A DNA stretch of 38,768 bases from Candidatus Faecivicinus avistercoris (lineage in GTDB: Bacteria; Bacillota; Clostridia; Christensenellales; Aristaeellaceae), in contig DVJL01000031.1 of NCBI GenBank assembly GCA_018716805.1, forward strand, positions 1 through 38,768, written 5' to 3'. Positions 17,377 to 27,691 of this stretch are shown piece by piece; positions within the stretch are counted from its first letter, which is position 1, and each line of letters begins with the position of its first letter. A program made the position numbers and the translations under genes. The notes beneath the pieces were generated by a model. The model ran no database searches, had not been told where the DNA came from, and saw nothing but the letters and a program-made list of their open reading frames with translations.

Positions 17377-17606
17377 GCCGGTCGGGCGGGGCGCAGAAGG
17401 ACGTCCAAAGGGACGCCATCCGTTTGCCGATGCCGGCTGCGCAGAACGCAGCGGGACGTCCAAGGCGCGGGTTCCGGCGCTTGTCCGCGATGCCGGTCCG
17501 CGAGATGTAGAGGGACGCCTGAGGTGTGCGGCTTACGCATCTGCCATTGCCGGTCAGGCGGTGCGCAGAGGGACGTCCAAAGGGGCGAGTCCAGAGCGCT
17601 TGCTCG
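17377..17606. repeat. Four degenerate tandem repeats of about 58 bases
   Basis: Units start at about 17377, 17432, 17492 and 17549. Each begins GCCGGTC or a close variant, followed by a GCGCAGA-like stretch and a GGGACGTCCAAAGG core. The core palindrome GGACGTCC is exact at 17399, 17454 and 17571, and degenerate (GGACGCCT) at 17513, giving 55-59 base periodicity. No credible gene covers the block. It fills the gap between convergent MATE and trmB. Confidence 0.65.
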
Positions 17607-17616
17607 TCAACCCACG

Positions 17617-17662
17617 AAAAAGGAACCGCCGGGCTCACTCCGTGGGGAGGGGCTCGGCGGTT
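17617..17662 (-). terminator. Intrinsic terminator of trmB (overlaps its 3' end)
   Basis: On the minus strand AACCGCCG (17655-17662) pairs with CGGCGGTT (17624-17631), then CCTTTTT. The 5' arm lies inside the last codons of trmB. Confidence 0.75.
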
Positions 17663-18330
17663 TGGAAGGGCTCGCCGGGGAGCATGCGCGCGATCAGGAA
17701 GCGGATGGGCTTGCCCATGCCGGCGTAGAGCGCTTCGTGCTCGCTCACATAGTTCGGCGAATAGCCGGAGGCGTGCAGGTCGTCGATCAGGGTTTCGATT
17801 TCAAACCGGGATTCGCGCAGGTAGCGCTTCGTGGCGGTGAACAGCGCGTCGTTGTCGGTCTTGAAGTAGATCCGCCCGCCCGGCGCCAGAAAGGCCCGGT
17901 ATTGTTCGAGCTGCCGCGGATGGGTCAGGCGGCGCTTGTGGTGCTTGGCCTTTTCGTCCCACGGGTTGCAGAAGTTGATGTAGATGCGCTCGATGCCGTC
18001 CGCGCGGTCGAACGTGTCGTGGATGAACATGGCGTCCACGGCCGAAAAGCGCAGGTTGCCGACCGGATCCTTGCCGTATTCGGATTGCGCGTTCCGGATG
18101 GAAACGGCGAGGACGTGGCGCACCTCGTCGACGGCGATCAGGTTTGCGCCGGGGTTTTCGTGCGCCATGCGCGCGGTGGACACGCCCTTGCCGCAGCCGA
18201 TCTCCAGCCAGACCGGCTGCCTGCGGGGGAACAGCTCTTGCCAATGGCCGCGGTGCGCGCTCGGCGCTTCGACGTAGAACGGGCAGCCTGCGATGACCGG
18301 CTCCGTCCACGCCTTCCGCCTCATTCGCAT
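17635..18330 (-). CDS. trmB: tRNA (guanine-N7-)-methyltransferase TrmB
   Basis: A 231-residue SAM-dependent enzyme that makes m7G46 in the tRNA variable loop. The SAM-binding motif is EIGCGKG, followed by the acidic loop ending in AVDEV. The family motif is NFCNPWDEKAKHHKRRLTHPR, here split as NFCNPW and KRRLTHP; in most TrmB proteins this block starts NFSDPW. A further conserved part is GGRIYFKTDNDALF. The gene starts inside the last codons of the upstream small membrane protein (about 10 bases overlap), so the two form a minus-strand operon. Confidence 0.93.
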   Translation of the reverse strand: MRMRRKAWTEPVIAGCPFYVEAPSAHRGHWQELFPRRQPVWLEIGCGKGVSTARMAHENPGANLIAVDEVRHVLAVSIRNAQSEYGKDPVGNLRFSAVDAMFIHDTFDRADGIERIYINFCNPWDEKAKHHKRRLTHPRQLEQYRAFLAPGGRIYFKTDNDALFTATKRYLRESRFEIETLIDDLHASGYSPNYVSEHEALYAGMGKPIRFLIARMLPGEPFQTAEPLPTE

Positions 18331-18551
18331 GGCTTGCCGCCTTCCTCATCCGCCGCTTTGGCCTGCTTGCGCGCGTCTTCCTTTTGCTGGCCGTTGCGGA
18401 TGTGGTACAGCGCGGCGAAGCCTCCGACGGTGGAGACGGCCCACAGCGCGATGCCGGCCTCCAGCCGGCCGAGGAACATGCACACCAGCCCTGCGAAATA
18501 CAGCGCGACCAGCACGACGCAGACGAGGTTGCGGGCGAGATTGCGATCCAT
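18321..18551 (-). CDS. Small hypothetical membrane protein (76 aa)
   Basis: A 76-residue protein with two hydrophobic segments (about residues 7-27 and 30-48), then a charged tail rich in Lys, Glu and Ala. AAAGGAAG lies 8 bases before its ATG. The overlap with trmB indicates co-transcription, but gives no function. Not recognised. Confidence 0.7.
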   Translation of the reverse strand: MDRNLARNLVCVVLVALYFAGLVCMFLGRLEAGIALWAVSTVGGFAALYHIRNGQQKEDARKQAKAADEEGGKPCE

Positions 18552-18605
18552 GTAGGCACTTCCTTTCCAATGCGGGAGTGTAAGTTGAGTTGAGGAGGGA
18601 TGTCA

Positions 18606-18914
18606 GTGTTTCCAATTCGGGATTTTGAGGCGCGCTTCCGCGAGATCCTCGAGCGGATGGATGAATTACGCGACGGCGCCGGCGCGGCCGCGGACGACAT
18701 GGACGAGCTGAATGCGAACTTCGAGGACGCGCTGTTCGTCATCGAGTGCACCGGCGCGGACGACGAGGACTGGCGCGAGGCGCTTTCGGATGCGCTGGAC
18801 GAATTCGAGGACCTCTGTGTGGCGTATCGCGGAATCGAAGGGGCGGTTCCGGGCCTTGCCGAAGCCGCTGGTCGGCTCGAGATGGCCGTTCAGCTGGCGA
18901 GGGCCAATCTGTGA
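18606..18914 (+). CDS. Short acidic hypothetical protein
   Basis: About 102 residues, strongly acidic and helical, probably a short coiled coil (RDFEARFREILERMDELRD near the N-terminus). GTG 18606 is preferred over ATG 18600, because AGGAGG ends at 18598 and would be one base from the ATG but 7 from the GTG. It is divergent from the trmB operon with a gap of only about 55 bases. No family recognised; GC3 pattern and a strong ribosome site support coding. Confidence 0.65.
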   Translation: MFPIRDFEARFREILERMDELRDGAGAAADDMDELNANFEDALFVIECTGADDEDWREALSDALDEFEDLCVAYRGIEGAVPGLAEAAGRLEMAVQLARANL

Positions 18915-18920
18915 ACGGCG

Positions 18921-18940
18921 CGGGCGGCCGCGGCCGCCCG
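18921..18940. terminator. 20-base perfect palindrome between convergent genes
   Basis: CGGGCGGCCG and its exact reverse complement CGGCCGCCCG abut with no loop. It sits between the acidic protein gene (+) and the peptidase gene (-) and could serve as a hairpin for both, though neither side has a T-run. Confidence 0.45.
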
Positions 18941-18963
18941 CCCCTCGCTTCGGGCGCTTTCGC

Positions 18964-20736
18964 TCAGCCGAGTCTGGCCGATGCGAGGCGCTCGAATGCG
19001 TCGACCTTTTCCTCCAGCGTCCGAATCGACTGCATCCAGAACGCCTCGTCCGCCACGTCGATGCCGACGCTCGCGGCCACTTCGCGCACGCTGCCCGAGC
19101 CGGTCGCGGCGAGCAGCCGGTCGTACTCCGGCAGGAATGCCTCGCCCTTTTCGAGATACCGCGCGTAGACGCCCAGGCCGAACAGCATCCCGAACGCATA
19201 GGGGAAGTTGTAGAAGTGGATAGACGTCGAATAGTAGTGCGGCTTGCACGCCCACATGTAGGGATGCAGGAACTTCGGATCCAGCCCGTCGCCATACGTC
19301 TGCTTCTGTGCCTCGAGCATGATGGCGCACAGCTCGCGTGGGGACAGCGGGTGATCCTTGCGCCGCTCGACGACCTCGGTCTCAAACAGGTAGCGGCTCA
19401 GGATGTCGACCACGACCTGCGCCGCATCGCCGATCTGCTGCTCCAGCAGGGTGAGCTTCGTGGCGTCGCCGGCGGTTTCGAGCGTCTTTTCCATCAGCAG
19501 CGTCTCGTTGAAGATCGAAGCGGTCTCCGCCAGCGGCATCGGATAGTCGCACATCAGCACGGAGGCGTCGTTTAAGCAGCTGCTGTGGTAGGCGTGGCCG
19601 AGCTCGTGCGCGAGCGTGCTGACCGAGGAATAGCTGCCCTCAAAGTTGGTCATGACGTAGCTGATCCCGAGCGGGTGCACCCCGGAGCAGAACGCGCCGC
19701 CCTGCTTGCCTTCGCGCGGATAGGCGTCGATCCAGCGCTCGCGGAACGCGCGGTCGATCAGCCCGGCCATGCGGGGGCTGAACCGGCCCATGACCTCGAC
19801 CAGCATATCGCGCGCCTCGTCGAGCGTGTACTTCTGCCCGGCTTCGCCGACCGGCGCGCAGAGGTCGTAGAATTTCAGACCGCCATCATAGCCCAGCAAC
19901 CTCGCCTTCAGGCGGAAATAGCGCCTGAACATCGGCAGGCTCTTGCGCATTGCGGACAGCAGCGCGTCCAGCGTGGCGCGATCCATCCGGCTGGCGTCCA
20001 GCGCGGTGTCGAGCACGCTATCGTAATGGCGAAGTTCGCACAGCGTCAGCGCCTCGCCCTTGATGCCGTTTAAGCACGCGGCCATCGGGATTTCGATGCG
20101 CGGATAGGCGGCCAGCTCGGCCTCGTAGGCGCGGCGGCGCACGTCGGCCGACGGGCTGTTCGCCAGCCCGCGAATCGCGGAGAGCGGGAGCTGGACTTCG
20201 CGGCCGTCCTGCTCGAAGGGGATCATCAGGTTGGAGTCGAGCTGGTCGCGCAGCTGCTCCCAGCTCGTGCCGCCGGTCATCTGCATTTTGAGCACGGCGG
20301 GCTCGACCGCCGGATCGATCACATGCGCGGCGTCCTTCTTCAATTCGCGCAGCATGAATGCGTGCTCCGCGAGCAGGGAATTGGATTCGATCTGCGCTTC
20401 GAGATCGTCCGCGCCGCCGAGATAGCGGCTCAGCGCGCTGTTCAGCTGCGCCCATTCGGCGTTGAGGTCGATCACGCGGCTGTAGAACGCGCGCGCCGGC
20501 TCGCAGTTGGCGTCGACGGCAAGGGTGAGATAGGCGAATTCGGAGACCTTGATTTGCAGGCCGGCGGCGGACTGCATGGCGCGGACGACCGCCGCGAGGT
20601 TTTCCGCGGGCGCATCGCCCGGCAGCTTCGCGATCATCGCGCGGACGTTGGCAACCTGCTCGAACGCGGCGCTTGCGTCCGCGATCAATTTCGGATCGTC
20701 GAATCCGGAGTAAAGTTTTGAAAGATCCCAGTTCAT
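18964..20736 (-). CDS. pepF: M3 family oligoendopeptidase F
   Basis: A 590-residue zinc metallopeptidase that degrades short peptides in the cytoplasm. AGGAGG precedes its ATG. The active-site motif is HELGH at residues 377-381 (LAHELGHAYHSS), with the downstream zinc-ligand glutamate in the stretch MPLAETASIFNETLL. Other PepF landmarks are FCSGVHPLGISYVMTNFEGS and YSTSIHFYNFPYAFGMLFGLG. Length is usual for M3B enzymes (about 600). It is monocistronic with its own promoter. Confidence 0.94.
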   Translation of the reverse strand: MNWDLSKLYSGFDDPKLIADASAAFEQVANVRAMIAKLPGDAPAENLAAVVRAMQSAAGLQIKVSEFAYLTLAVDANCEPARAFYSRVIDLNAEWAQLNSALSRYLGGADDLEAQIESNSLLAEHAFMLRELKKDAAHVIDPAVEPAVLKMQMTGGTSWEQLRDQLDSNLMIPFEQDGREVQLPLSAIRGLANSPSADVRRRAYEAELAAYPRIEIPMAACLNGIKGEALTLCELRHYDSVLDTALDASRMDRATLDALLSAMRKSLPMFRRYFRLKARLLGYDGGLKFYDLCAPVGEAGQKYTLDEARDMLVEVMGRFSPRMAGLIDRAFRERWIDAYPREGKQGGAFCSGVHPLGISYVMTNFEGSYSSVSTLAHELGHAYHSSCLNDASVLMCDYPMPLAETASIFNETLLMEKTLETAGDATKLTLLEQQIGDAAQVVVDILSRYLFETEVVERRKDHPLSPRELCAIMLEAQKQTYGDGLDPKFLHPYMWACKPHYYSTSIHFYNFPYAFGMLFGLGVYARYLEKGEAFLPEYDRLLAATGSGSVREVAASVGIDVADEAFWMQSIRTLEEKVDAFERLASARLG

Positions 20737-20766
20737 CGCGAGATTCCTCCTTCAATTACAGCCCTT

Positions 20767-20795
20767 ATTATACCAGCTTTTGCCGCGTTTGACAA
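20767..20795 (-). promoter_or_regulatory. Promoter of pepF
   Basis: Reading the minus strand: TTGTCA (20790-20795), a 17-base spacer, TATAAT (20767-20772). Confidence 0.85.
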
Positions 20796-20826
20796 CATGG
20801 CTGCGCCTTGCGGCGGGGCTGCAAAG

Positions 20827-20857
20827 CGCGCGCCGCGGGGTTGCCCCACGGCGCGCG
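20827..20857 (-). terminator. Hairpin after the TIM-barrel epimerase gene
   Basis: A 9-base GC-only stem (20827-20835 with 20849-20857) with an inner GGGG-TTG-CCCC extension, 74 bases past the stop of the minus-strand gene. It has only a short T-stretch, so the terminator call is moderate. Confidence 0.5.
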
Positions 20858-20930
20858 TCCATCATCAACCGGGATTCGTCCTGTGCCTTCCGGCATGCAT
20901 GCAGACAGGGAACTTTTTGCGGCGGCGCGG

Positions 20931-21770
20931 TCAGATGCGCGCCTTGAGGAATTCCACCGCGGCGCGGATGTCGCGCGTGGGGTCGTCTCCGACTTCGCGC
21001 TCGATCGTCAAAAAGCCGCGATAGCCGATGTCGGCCAGCGCCTTGAGGTACGGTTCGAACGCCACGTCGCCCTCGCCGAGCGGCAGTTCGATGAACGCCG
21101 GGCTGGTGACCGGCTCCGATTCGACGACGCGGTAGATGACCTCCGGATCGAGGTCGTACAGCTTGCGGCCGTCCTTGGCGTGGGTGTGGACGATGTAATC
21201 GCGCAGCGTGTAGACCGCCTGTACAGGGTCGTCGCCGGTGACCATCACGAAGTTGGCGGGGTCGAGGTTGACGGCCACGCCGGTCGAGTGCAGCGTGTCG
21301 AGGAAGCCCTTGAGCGTCGCGGCAGTCTCCGGGCCGGTCTCGATGGCGAAGTGCGCCTTGAGGCTGTCCGCGTAGGCGGCCAGCTCGCCGCAGGCGTCCT
21401 GCATGATGCGATAGCGCGGGTGCGACGCGTCGGACGGCACTACGCCAATGTGGGTGGTGACGATGTTCGTCTCCAATTCGATGGCCAGGTCGAGGATGCG
21501 CTTGCTGTCTTCGATCAGGCTGGGGTTCTTTTCCGGATCGCCGAAGCCGTGTCCGAGGTCGCCGCACAGCGCGGAGATGACCAGCCCGTGATCCTTGACC
21601 ATGTCGAGAAACTCGCGCCGCTTGGCGCCGGTCAGGTTCTTCGGCGAGAGTTCGCCGTAGGTGGCGTACACCTGAATGCCCTGTGCGCCCATGTCCTGCG
21701 CGAGCTTCAGCGATTCAGGAATGCTCTTTTTGAATGAATCGAGGATGACTCCGATCGGAAAATGGTACAT
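20931..21770 (-). CDS. Sugar phosphate isomerase/epimerase (AP endonuclease 2-like TIM barrel)
   Basis: A 279-residue TIM-barrel protein of the xylose-isomerase-like superfamily. The start at 21770 (MYHFPIGV) follows GGGAGG; the upstream extension to 21947 crosses the promoter and is rejected. Visible metal-site and barrel elements include GAQGIQVYATYGELSP, the stretch NIVTTHIGVVP, AIETGPETAATL, GVAVNLDPANFVM, HTHAKDGRK and LTIEREVGDDPT; the conserved His, Glu and Asp residues are in place. Such enzymes isomerise, epimerise or dehydrate sugars and inositols. The exact reaction is unknown. Confidence 0.85.
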   Translation of the reverse strand: MYHFPIGVILDSFKKSIPESLKLAQDMGAQGIQVYATYGELSPKNLTGAKRREFLDMVKDHGLVISALCGDLGHGFGDPEKNPSLIEDSKRILDLAIELETNIVTTHIGVVPSDASHPRYRIMQDACGELAAYADSLKAHFAIETGPETAATLKGFLDTLHSTGVAVNLDPANFVMVTGDDPVQAVYTLRDYIVHTHAKDGRKLYDLDPEVIYRVVESEPVTSPAFIELPLGEGDVAFEPYLKALADIGYRGFLTIEREVGDDPTRDIRAAVEFLKARI

Positions 21771-21807
21771 ATCGATCCTCCCATCGCGTTTGAGTTTGGA
21801 TGGATTT

Positions 21808-21836
21808 ATTATAGCGCATGTTGGTCGATGGTGCAA
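21808..21836 (-). promoter_or_regulatory. Promoter of the TIM-barrel epimerase gene
   Basis: On the minus strand: TTGCAC (21831-21836), 17 bases, TATAAT (21808-21813). Confidence 0.8.
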
Positions 21837-21909
21837 GCATTTATTGCGCAGCAGCGCGCCGCACCGGTCATGATCCGGGGCGGGAAGGGGCGGCGGTTGC
21901 GAAAGGAGG

Positions 21910-22215
21910 CTATTCTTCGTGTTCGCGCAGTACGCGGAGGATGTCATTGAACAGGGCGAGCGTCCTCGGGGAGACGGTCGCGTCCTGAACCACGGTGCTG
22001 ACCTCCAGCGAATCGCGCAGCAGCAGGTCGGGCGTCACGCCGAGCGCATCGGCGATGCTGACGAGCGTCTCGAGGCTGCAGCGCTTCTGGCCGCGCTCGA
22101 TGTGGCCGATGTAGGAGGTCGAAACGTCGACCTTCTCGGCGAGTGCTTCCTGGGTGAGCTTGAGCATTTTCCGTTGTTGGCGGATTCGAAGGCCGAGAGC
22201 AACATAATCTACCAT
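21910..22215 (-). CDS. XRE-family transcriptional regulator
   Basis: A 101-residue DNA-binding protein. The HTH_3 domain spans about residues 9-64, with LGLRIRQQRKMLKLTQEALA, the recognition-helix region VDVSTSYIGHIERG, and LETLVSIADALGVTPDLLL. The short C-terminal tail could aid dimerisation. Start at 22215 (MVDYVALG); an open frame upstream crosses the promoter. It is divergent from a small membrane protein gene, with an inverted repeat just downstream of its own -10, suggesting autoregulation. Confidence 0.9.
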   Translation of the reverse strand: MVDYVALGLRIRQQRKMLKLTQEALAEKVDVSTSYIGHIERGQKRCSLETLVSIADALGVTPDLLLRDSLEVSTVVQDATVSPRTLALFNDILRVLREHEE

Positions 22216-22264
22216 CTTTTCTGCACCCTTTGCAATAAAATTGCCATCAAATTGACCAAACCAC

Positions 22265-22281
22265 ACCAATAATCCATTGGT
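22265..22281. promoter_or_regulatory. Operator-like inverted repeat at the XRE gene start of transcription
   Basis: ACCAAT-AATCC-ATTGGT, 6-base perfect arms, located just downstream of the minus-strand -10, where a bound repressor would block initiation. Confidence 0.45.
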
Positions 22282-22288
22282 TATACAT

Positions 22289-22317
22289 AGTATAGCGCAT
22301 TTTTCGCGCTTTTGCAA
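22289..22317 (-). promoter_or_regulatory. Promoter of the XRE regulator gene
   Basis: On the minus strand: TTGCAA (22312-22317), 17 bases, TATACT (22289-22294). Confidence 0.75.
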
Positions 22318-22357
22318 GCGAAATCCCATAATATAGAAAGAAAAAACCGGCCGCATC

Positions 22358-22387
22358 TTGCCAGCGTTTGCGGTTGAATGGTATAAT
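22358..22387 (+). promoter_or_regulatory. Promoter of the small membrane protein/kinase transcript
   Basis: TTGCCA (22358-22363), 18-base spacer, TATAAT (22382-22387). Confidence 0.75.
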
Positions 22388-22426
22388 AGAGAAAAGAGAA
22401 CGTTTCGACGGCAAATGGAGGATATT

Positions 22427-22768
22427 GTGAAGCGCTGGAAATGGCCTTTGGTCTGGCTGGCCCAGTGGGCGAGCATGTTTGCGGCAGGGCTTCTGATCGC
22501 GGCGTCCGATCTGCTGGGCGCGGCCGTCTATGCCGCGGCTTCGTGGATCGGCATGCCGCTGCTGGGCGCGGTTTCGGCCTATCGGGCGACGCGCCGGGGC
22601 CTGCTGAACTACGCCGCGTGGATTGCGCCCCCGGTCTGCATGGGCGCGTCGCACTGGCTGCTGTACGGATATCCGCCCGCGACGGGGCCGGTGCTCCTGA
22701 GCGCGCTGATCTCGCTGGTCGGCGCGGCGGCGGGCGAGGTGATGAACCAGCGCCCGCCGCGGAGCTGA
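22427..22768 (+). CDS. Small hypothetical membrane protein (113 aa)
   Basis: About 113 residues with three or four hydrophobic segments. GTG 22427 lies 5 bases after GGAGG (22417-22421); the in-frame ATG at 22415 overlaps that site and is less likely. Begins with basic and aromatic residues (KRWKWPLVWLAQW). Followed after 43 bases by the FGGY kinase gene and probably co-transcribed with it. No family recognised. Confidence 0.7.
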   Translation: MKRWKWPLVWLAQWASMFAAGLLIAASDLLGAAVYAAASWIGMPLLGAVSAYRATRRGLLNYAAWIAPPVCMGASHWLLYGYPPATGPVLLSALISLVGAAAGEVMNQRPPRS

Positions 22769-22811
22769 CGGATTGCCCGCCGGGCGCGCGAGAAAAATGA
22801 GGAGTGAGAAC

Positions 22812-24329
22812 ATGGAAAAAGACTTGTTGTTGACCTGCGACGCCGGTACGACGGGTTGCAAGTGTACGATATTCGACGCGAAGGGCGAGGCGCTCTTTTC
22901 CGTCCGGCGCAGCTATGGCACGAACTATCCCCAGCCGAACTGGTCGGAGCAGGATCCGGATCTGATCCTGAACGCGGTGTACGACGGCGTGCGCGAACTT
23001 CTGCAGCAGGTCAGCGCGCAGCGCATCGCCTGCGTCGGCCTGTCGGGCACGATGAACGGCTGCATTCCGGTCGATGAAAACGGCCGGGCGCTGCATCCGA
23101 ACATCATCCATTCGGACAGCCGCACCGAGGCGCAGGTGAAGGAGATCTGCCGCGTCATCTCCCCGGAGGACTTCTACCGCCTGACCGGCAACCGCGCGGA
23201 CACGCACTATACGCTGCCCAAGATCCTGTGGTTCAAGGAGAACATGCCGCAGGTCTACGCAAAGGCGCGCTGGTTTCTGAACATCAAGGACTATGTCTAC
23301 GGCCATATGACCGGGCGGTTTGGCTATACGGACTATTCCGACGCCTCGCTGACCATCGCGCTGGACATCAATAACCGCCGCTGGGCCTCGGAGCTGCTCA
23401 CCGAGCTGGGCGTCGACCCGGCCAGAATGCCCAAGCTGCTCGCCAGCCACGACGTGCGCGGCAAGATTACGCGCGATACCTATCGCCGGACGGGGCTGAT
23501 CACCGGCACGCCGGTGGCCATCGGCGGCGGCGACGGCGCGTGCACGGCGCGCGGCGCGGGCGTGGTCGAGCCGGGCAGTGCGTATTGCTACATCGGCTCC
23601 AGCGCGTGGGTCTCGCAGATCCTGCCCAAGCCGGTGTTCGACCCGAAGGCGCGCATCTTCAGCTATCTCGACATGGACGGGACTTCCTACCACGTCTGCG
23701 GCACGGTGCAGTGCGGCGCGGCGGCGTTTGACTGGACGCTCGCGAACATCTTCGGCGGCGGCATGCCTGCCGACATCTCCAACGTGGAGAACATGGCGCG
23801 CCAGATCCGCCCCGGCGCGGAGGGCGTGATCTTCCTGCCGACGCTGATGGGCTCGCGCACGCCGTACTGGGACGCGAACACGCGCGGCTGCCTGCTGGGC
23901 TTCTCGCTCTATCACGACCGCCGGCACATCGCGCGCGCCGTCTACGAGGGCATTGCGTTCGCGCTCAACAGCTGCGCGTCGGTCATGGCGGAGTGCGGCG
24001 CGCCGGTGCACTCGATGATGCTGACCGGCGGCGGCGCGCGCAGCGGCCTCTGGCCGGACATGCTGGCGTCAATCTTCGGCCTGACCACCCGGGTGCATCA
24101 GGCGCCCGGCGAGACGACGTCGCTCGGCGCGGCAATCGCCGCGGGCGTCGGCATCGGCATGTTCGGCGGCTATTCCGAGGCGGCGGGCGTCGTCAATGCG
24201 CGCAGCGTGCATCCGCCGGTCGCGCAGTGGCAGGCGGCGTACCGCGACGTCTACGCGATCTATGCCGACATCTACGATCGCGTCAAGCCGATCAACGACC
24301 GGATTGCCGCGCTGAAGTTCGGGGAGTGA
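22812..24329 (+). CDS. FGGY-family carbohydrate kinase (xylulokinase-like)
   Basis: A 505-residue ATP-dependent sugar kinase. AGGAG lies 7 bases before ATG 22812. The N-terminal phosphate-binding loop is CDAGTTGCKC at about residues 9-18; the catalytic aspartate is expected in GGGDGACTARGAG; the C-terminal FGGY signature region is LTGGGARSGLWPDMLASIFG. The length and the stretch SEQDPDLILNAV fit xylulokinase-like members. No isomerase for xylose is adjacent, so the substrate is open. The sugar isomerase/epimerase gene lies about 1 kb away on the other strand. The next gene starts 4 bases past the stop. Confidence 0.88.
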   Translation: MEKDLLLTCDAGTTGCKCTIFDAKGEALFSVRRSYGTNYPQPNWSEQDPDLILNAVYDGVRELLQQVSAQRIACVGLSGTMNGCIPVDENGRALHPNIIHSDSRTEAQVKEICRVISPEDFYRLTGNRADTHYTLPKILWFKENMPQVYAKARWFLNIKDYVYGHMTGRFGYTDYSDASLTIALDINNRRWASELLTELGVDPARMPKLLASHDVRGKITRDTYRRTGLITGTPVAIGGGDGACTARGAGVVEPGSAYCYIGSSAWVSQILPKPVFDPKARIFSYLDMDGTSYHVCGTVQCGAAAFDWTLANIFGGGMPADISNVENMARQIRPGAEGVIFLPTLMGSRTPYWDANTRGCLLGFSLYHDRRHIARAVYEGIAFALNSCASVMAECGAPVHSMMLTGGGARSGLWPDMLASIFGLTTRVHQAPGETTSLGAAIAAGVGIGMFGGYSEAAGVVNARSVHPPVAQWQAAYRDVYAIYADIYDRVKPINDRIAALKFGE

Positions 24330-24333
24330 GCCG

Positions 24334-26632
<2,299 letters not shown>

Positions 26633-26678
26633 CAAAGGGCGGAGAATTTGCGCGCTTTGGGAACCGCATGGATAGAGA

Positions 26679-26717
26679 CGGAGCCATCTCGCATCGAGAT
26701 GGCTCCGCTTTTGCTTT
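26679..26717 (+). terminator. Strong intrinsic terminator after guaB
   Basis: CGGAGCCATCTCG (26679-26691) and CGAGATGGCTCCG (26695-26707) form a perfect 13-base stem with a CAT loop, then CTTTTGCTTT. Confidence 0.92.
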
Positions 26718-26736
26718 GGTAAGGAGGGCTTTCCAT

Positions 26737-27420
26737 TCAGAACTCGGCAAAGCTGTTCGTGTTGGAATACTTGCCGGAGGAGAAGTGCATCAGCATCGCG
26801 GCCTCGAAGGCCTCTTCGTTGCGCGCTTCCAGCGCGTGGACGATGTTCTCGTGGCGGACGATTGTGTCGTCGAGGTGCTTGAATTTTTCTTCAGTGTGGA
26901 AGTTTTCGTCCACAGACCAGATGGCGTCCATCAGCGACAGCAGCGTCTGGTTGTTCAGCCGGGAGAACAGGGACATGTGGAATTCGCGGTCGTCGGCGTG
27001 GAAGAAGATGTGCTGCTTCCACGTCGCCTTGATGTTTTCCAGAATCTGGCGGATGTGGGCGATGTCCTCGTCGCCGAGGGAATAATACGCTTCCCGCATA
27101 AAGGACAGCTCCAGCCGCTTGCGGATCATCAGCATCTCGCGGATGACCTTGTCGTTCTCGCCGACGGTGGAGAACATGACGTTTTGAAAGATGAAGTCCA
27201 GGTTGAAGGGCTTCATGATGGTGCCGCGGCCGGGCTGCGCTTCGGCAAGGTTCATCAGTTCCATGGCCTTGATGGCTTCGCGAAGCACGTTCCGGCTCAC
27301 GCCGAACATCTCGCACATCGACTGCTCGGAGGGAAGCAGGTCGCCCGGCTTGAGGTTATTCTGAATGATATATGCCCGGATCTTTTGAAAGGTCTGTACA
27401 TAGAGTTTGTCTTTGCCCAT
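26737..27420 (-). CDS. GntR-family (FCD/FadR-type) transcriptional regulator
   Basis: A 227-residue regulator. The start at 27420 (MGKDKLYVQ) lies 9 bases after AAGGAG; a GTG at 27438 overlaps that site. The N-terminal winged HTH (about residues 8-75) contains LKPGDLLPSEQSMCEMFGVS and RNVLREAIKAMELMNL, ending in the wing GRGTIMKP. The C-terminal FCD domain carries putative metal-ligand histidines in DDREFHMSLFSRL, RHENIVHALEARN and MLMHFSSGKY. FCD members often sense sugar acids, including sialic acid in E. coli NanR. It is divergent from the sialate-type operon and the obvious candidate to control it; the ligand is inference. Confidence 0.92.
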   Translation of the reverse strand: MGKDKLYVQTFQKIRAYIIQNNLKPGDLLPSEQSMCEMFGVSRNVLREAIKAMELMNLAEAQPGRGTIMKPFNLDFIFQNVMFSTVGENDKVIREMLMIRKRLELSFMREAYYSLGDEDIAHIRQILENIKATWKQHIFFHADDREFHMSLFSRLNNQTLLSLMDAIWSVDENFHTEEKFKHLDDTIVRHENIVHALEARNEEAFEAAMLMHFSSGKYSNTNSFAEF

Positions 27421-27455
27421 TGCCGGCCGCTCCTTCACGTTCTATTCCAATTCTT

Positions 27456-27484
27456 ATTATATAGTTTTTGTATGCCGATGTCAA
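27456..27484 (-). promoter_or_regulatory. Consensus promoter of the GntR gene
   Basis: On the minus strand: TTGACA (27479-27484), 17 bases, TATAAT (27456-27461), a perfect match. Confidence 0.9.
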
Positions 27485-27503
27485 CTCTGGATGCGTAAAT
27501 ATT

Positions 27504-27691
27504 GGACAATTATGGAACAGCACTCGACAAAAATATAGGATAAAATGCGATCGAAATCGGCGATATTTCGTCGAAACAGCGGCTTAATCGACGGTATAAC
27601 TGCGCAAAATCGCCCTTTTTAGCTGCGAAATTAATAATTCGCGACAAAAATATAGGATAAATTCAAGAATGCGTATTGACAAATATGGGAT
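27504..27691. promoter_or_regulatory. Repeated operator-like elements upstream of the sialate-type operon
   Basis: A 20-base element beginning CGACAAAAATATAGG is repeated exactly at 27525-27544 and 27642-27661. A variant, TGACAAATATGGGAT (27677-27691), overlaps the operon -35, and a weaker one, GACAATTATGGAA, starts at 27505. Between them are inverted repeats CGAAAT-N7-ATTTCG and GCGAA-N8-TTCGC (27625-27642). This AT-rich block of about 230 bases lies between the GntR promoter and the operon promoter. Confidence 0.65.

Noticed and set aside
17377..17606. CRISPR array
   Set aside because: The units are only partly similar, have no constant repeat/unique spacer pattern, and no cas genes are near.
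16718..17638. Minus-strand open frame spanning the ~58-base repeats and the end of the MATE gene
   Set aside because: It runs antisense through the MATE coding region and encodes Arg/Pro/Gly-rich sequence; the repeats alone do not support a protein.
22281..24011. 576-residue open frame on the minus strand opposite the FGGY kinase
   Set aside because: It is a shadow of the kinase gene and crosses the XRE promoter region; composition is atypical.
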